This document shows, piece after piece, positions 5,163 to 7,022 of a stretch of 7,022 nucleotides of DNA. The stretch covers positions 1 through 7,022 of the forward strand of contig CAUBWQ010000045.1 of the NCBI GenBank assembly GCA_958439775.1. The letters run 5' to 3'. The stretch is from an uncultured Collinsella sp. (GTDB lineage: Bacteria; Actinomycetota; Coriobacteriia; Coriobacteriales; Coriobacteriaceae). Under the pieces are notes generated by a model. The model searched no databases. It was given only the letters and a program-made list of their open reading frames with translations, and was not told the origin of the DNA. A program made the position numbers and the translations under genes. Each line of letters opens with the position of its first letter. Positions within the stretch are counted from its first letter, which is position 1.

Positions 5163-7022
5163 GATTAAGCGTTTCTGGTCTAGATGCGTTTTGACGCGCC
5201 GTCCGAGCTGCCATCGCAAGCGAGGCGGCTTTATGGGTCGAGCCGGTATCGACCTGTTTATCGAAGACGGTGCCTACACCACGCTTTCCTCTGCGGTGGT
5301 CATATTGGTGGTGCTCACGCTGCTGTTTTCGTCGACGGCGGCGATATGGAGCATGTCGCGCGCGGGGGACACCCAGGTGGCTGCCGATAGCGGCGCGCTG
5401 GCGGGCGCCAATGTGGTGTCGTCCTATCACACGGCTGCCACGGTGGTGGATGCGAGCATTTTGAGTTTGGGCCTAGCGGGGTTTGCCACGATCGGGACGG
5501 GCCTGGTCGCCATCCTCATCCCGGGTGCCGAACCAGTTGCCGGCAATATGGTCGACACCGGGATTGAGATTATTAAAACGCGCAACAAGTTTGCCAAAAG
5601 CGCATCGGAAGGCTTACAGAAAATCGAGACGGCTCTGCCGTATCTGATCGCCGCGCGTGCCACGCAGGCGGTGTCGGCGCAGGATACCGATAGTGTGACC
5701 TATACCGGTACGGCGCTTGCCGTGCCCAAGACATCCGAGTCGGACTTCGCTGCGCTCGAGGGGTCCGAGATCTCGACCGATGCCATTAAAGGCACATCAG
5801 ATGATTTGGAGCGTGCGGCCGAGGAGCTGCGGAAGGCTTCTGAGGACACGGCAAAGGCTAAAGAGCGCGCTTGGCTGGCGGATTGTGGTGGGTCGGACAA
5901 GGGCTCGGTCAGCAGCTGTTCTTGCATGTGGGAGCGTGCGAAAAGCCTAGCGGATCTCTCTGGTGCTCAAAATCCACATTACGCTTCGAGCGTTACGTGG
6001 GAGCCGCAAGTGGCGCTCGATCGCGCGAAGGCCTACTATCGCCAGCGCCTGGCAAATGAGAAACCGCTTGGCGAGGGTCCGGAAAAACAGGCAGATTCTG
6101 CTGCACGAAAGGTGTTCTTCGCTTATGCGAGTGAAGAAGTCGAGCGGGCATATATAACTGAAAAGGACGGCAAAGTTTCCGCCCGCATCCCTTTCCTTCC
6201 GCGAAATCCAGATGAGGCGAGGACGACTGAACTCTATACCGATGCACGTTGGCCCACGAGTGAAGTAGATAAAGTTACCTATTTGCATTATGGGACTGAC
6301 TGTCCAAATTACAAAAAAGGAAAGCCGGGTGGGCTGGCATCCGTCGCAGATTTTGACGGTCACGAAACGTGTAGCGAATGCCATTTCGGTGTGTCGTCTT
6401 TAGGGTACGTTGCGATTGCAACGACTTCTGTCGAAAGGGGCTTCGAATACCACTTTGACAAGTTCAAAGACGCCCTGGAAGACTACGTTAAATGCCGCAA
6501 CAAAGAACTCGAACTTGAGCGCCAGACCGAGGATGAGGCCGACCGTGCGGGCAATGCGTTTGACCAGGCCATTAAAGCGCTTTCGGGCGAGCGCCCGCGT
6601 ATCGCTCCGCCCGGTCGCAACGGCGTGGTCGCCTTTGCGGTTTCGGGTGCCATCTCGAGCCCCGATGAGCTCAACTCTTCGTTTAACACGGCAGTCAGGC
6701 TTGGCGATCGCGGTGCTATCTCTGCCGCGGTGCTGGCGCCCGATGAGGCGACGGCGCAAAACAACGTGCTTTCGCGATTTTTCTCGACATTGAAGGAACG
6801 CTTGGGCGGCGTTGCCGGCGTACTCGATGGCGTCATGGATGTTTGGGGACGGCTGCTTGTGGGATACGGAGACATCCAAGGTTCGGCCGACGAACTTATG
6901 GACGAGATGATTAAAGGCCTAGGAGGGGGCAGCGGCGCGTTGGGCTCCATCGCATCGTGGCTCGGCGATACCGTTTCGGCGTCCGTGGCGGCGTTGGGTC
7001 TGGAACCGTGCGACTTGCGCCT
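5140..7022 (+). CDS. Large TadG-like membrane-anchored pilus-assembly/surface protein, 3'-truncated
   Basis: I checked the frame line by line: it is open from ATG 5140 to the right edge, at least 627 codons. Residues 1-35 are strongly basic. Residues 49-70 form a membrane helix, followed by SRAGDTQVAADSGALAGANV (73-92), close to the (A)AD-x-x-ALAGA string after the first helix of TadE/TadG-like pilus proteins. The processing-like stretch DGAYTTLSSA (43-52) has no Glu at +5, so cleavage is doubtful. A second hydrophobic segment lies at about 107-127, a charged, probably helical or coiled region at 218-246, and an outside domain with Cys at 249, 260, 262, 388, 411, 414, 452 and 624. Residues 411-415 read CSECH. 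The part coded by about 6061-6540 has lower GC than its flanks. From context I infer a TadG-like anchor or tip/adhesion protein; its function is unproven. It overlaps tadE by 23 bases. Confidence 0.82.
   Translation, partial: MIRGLLHEIKRFWSRCVLTRRPSCHRKRGGFMGRAGIDLFIEDGAYTTLSSAVVILVVLTLLFSSTAAIWSMSRAGDTQVAADSGALAGANVVSSYHTAATVVDASILSLGLAGFATIGTGLVAILIPGAEPVAGNMVDTGIEIIKTRNKFAKSASEGLQKIETALPYLIAARATQAVSAQDTDSVTYTGTALAVPKTSESDFAALEGSEISTDAIKGTSDDLERAAEELRKASEDTAKAKERAWLADCGGSDKGSVSSCSCMWERAKSLADLSGAQNPHYASSVTWEPQVALDRAKAYYRQRLANEKPLGEGPEKQADSAARKVFFAYASEEVERAYITEKDGKVSARIPFLPRNPDEARTTELYTDARWPTSEVDKVTYLHYGTDCPNYKKGKPGGLASVADFDGHETCSECHFGVSSLGYVAIATTSVERGFEYHFDKFKDALEDYVKCRNKELELERQTEDEADRAGNAFDQAIKALSGERPRIAPPGRNGVVAFAVSGAISSPDELNSSFNTAVRLGDRGAISAAVLAPDEATAQNNVLSRFFSTLKERLGGVAGVLDGVMDVWGRLLVGYGDIQGSADELMDEMIKGLGGGSGALGSIASWLGDTVSASVAALGLEPCDLR
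6061..6540 (+). other. Lower-GC, cysteine-containing module inside the TadG-like gene
   Basis: By hand count, 242 of these 480 bases are G or C (about 50%), while the next two 60-base lines (6541-6660) hold 39 and 41 (about 65-68%). The line at 5941 is also low (30 of 60), but 6001 is 65%, so the left edge is gradual. The segment encodes residues 308-467, including His383-x4-Cys388, then Cys411-Ser-Glu-Cys414-His415, and Cys452. It uses A/T-ending codons such as ATA, AAA and GAA more than its neighbours. The reading frame is kept throughout, so this looks like an in-frame domain of different history, not a disrupted gene. Confidence 0.55.

Noticed and set aside
5947..6384. Minus-strand open frame of 145 codons opposite the lower-GC module
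   Set aside because: It was considered as an inserted gene, but the plus frame of the TadG-like gene runs through intact and the reverse product shows no motif.
6400..6950. Two overlapping minus-strand open frames (159 and 155 codons) near the right edge
   Set aside because: Both are opposite the intact TadG-like frame, and two overlapping antisense frames in the same place indicate composition, not genes.
1..7022. CRISPR arrays, insertion sequences, tRNA/rRNA genes, terminators or long direct repeats
   Set aside because: I read through for repeated units, transposase motifs, terminal inverted repeats, tRNA arms and hairpin-plus-T runs and saw none; nearly every base is coding.

Overview
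The window is a single plus-strand gene cluster for a Tad (tight adherence)/Flp type IVb pilus, cut at both ends. The DNA is GC-rich (most 60-base lines I counted are around 60-68%), genes are packed with ATGA or longer overlaps, and no outer-membrane secretin or pilotin gene is visible. That fits a high-GC monoderm actinobacterium. The style suggests Coriobacteriia (Collinsella-like), but this taxonomic guess comes from composition and gene order only.

Layout, left to right: (1) 1-843, a TadZ/CpaE-like MinD/ParA-family ATPase with its 5' end outside the window; (2) 840-2168, the TadA/CpaF secretion ATPase; (3) 2141-3067 TadB and (4) 3064-3705 TadC, the two inner-membrane platform proteins; (5) 3716-3949, the major Flp pilin; (6) 3913-4476, a one-membrane-segment protein I do not recognise; (7) 4478-4696, a second Flp-like prepilin; (8) about 4632 or 4692 to 5162, a TadE-type pseudopilin; (9) 5140 to beyond the right edge, a large TadG-like membrane-anchored surface protein of at least 627 residues. 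No gap between genes exceeds 10 bases, so there is no intergenic stretch of note, and I see no internal promoter or terminator.

Working model: TadZ places the machine in the cell, TadA powers it by ATP hydrolysis, and TadB and TadC form the membrane platform that extracts pilins. A prepilin peptidase (TadV type, not in the window) trims the Flp pilin, the second pilin and TadE. The TadG-like protein and the unrecognised membrane protein are probably accessory, surface-exposed or tip-associated parts.

The most interesting points are: three consecutive prepilins sharing an Ala-Gln-x-Thr-x-Glu processing site with Ala instead of the usual Gly at -1; a TadE reading frame with no well-supported conventional start but a well-placed ATT; an unrecognised gene wedged between two pilins; and a TadG-like protein carrying a lower-GC, cysteine-containing module with a CSECH motif. 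The machine itself is a known type; the novelty, if any, lies in these variants.
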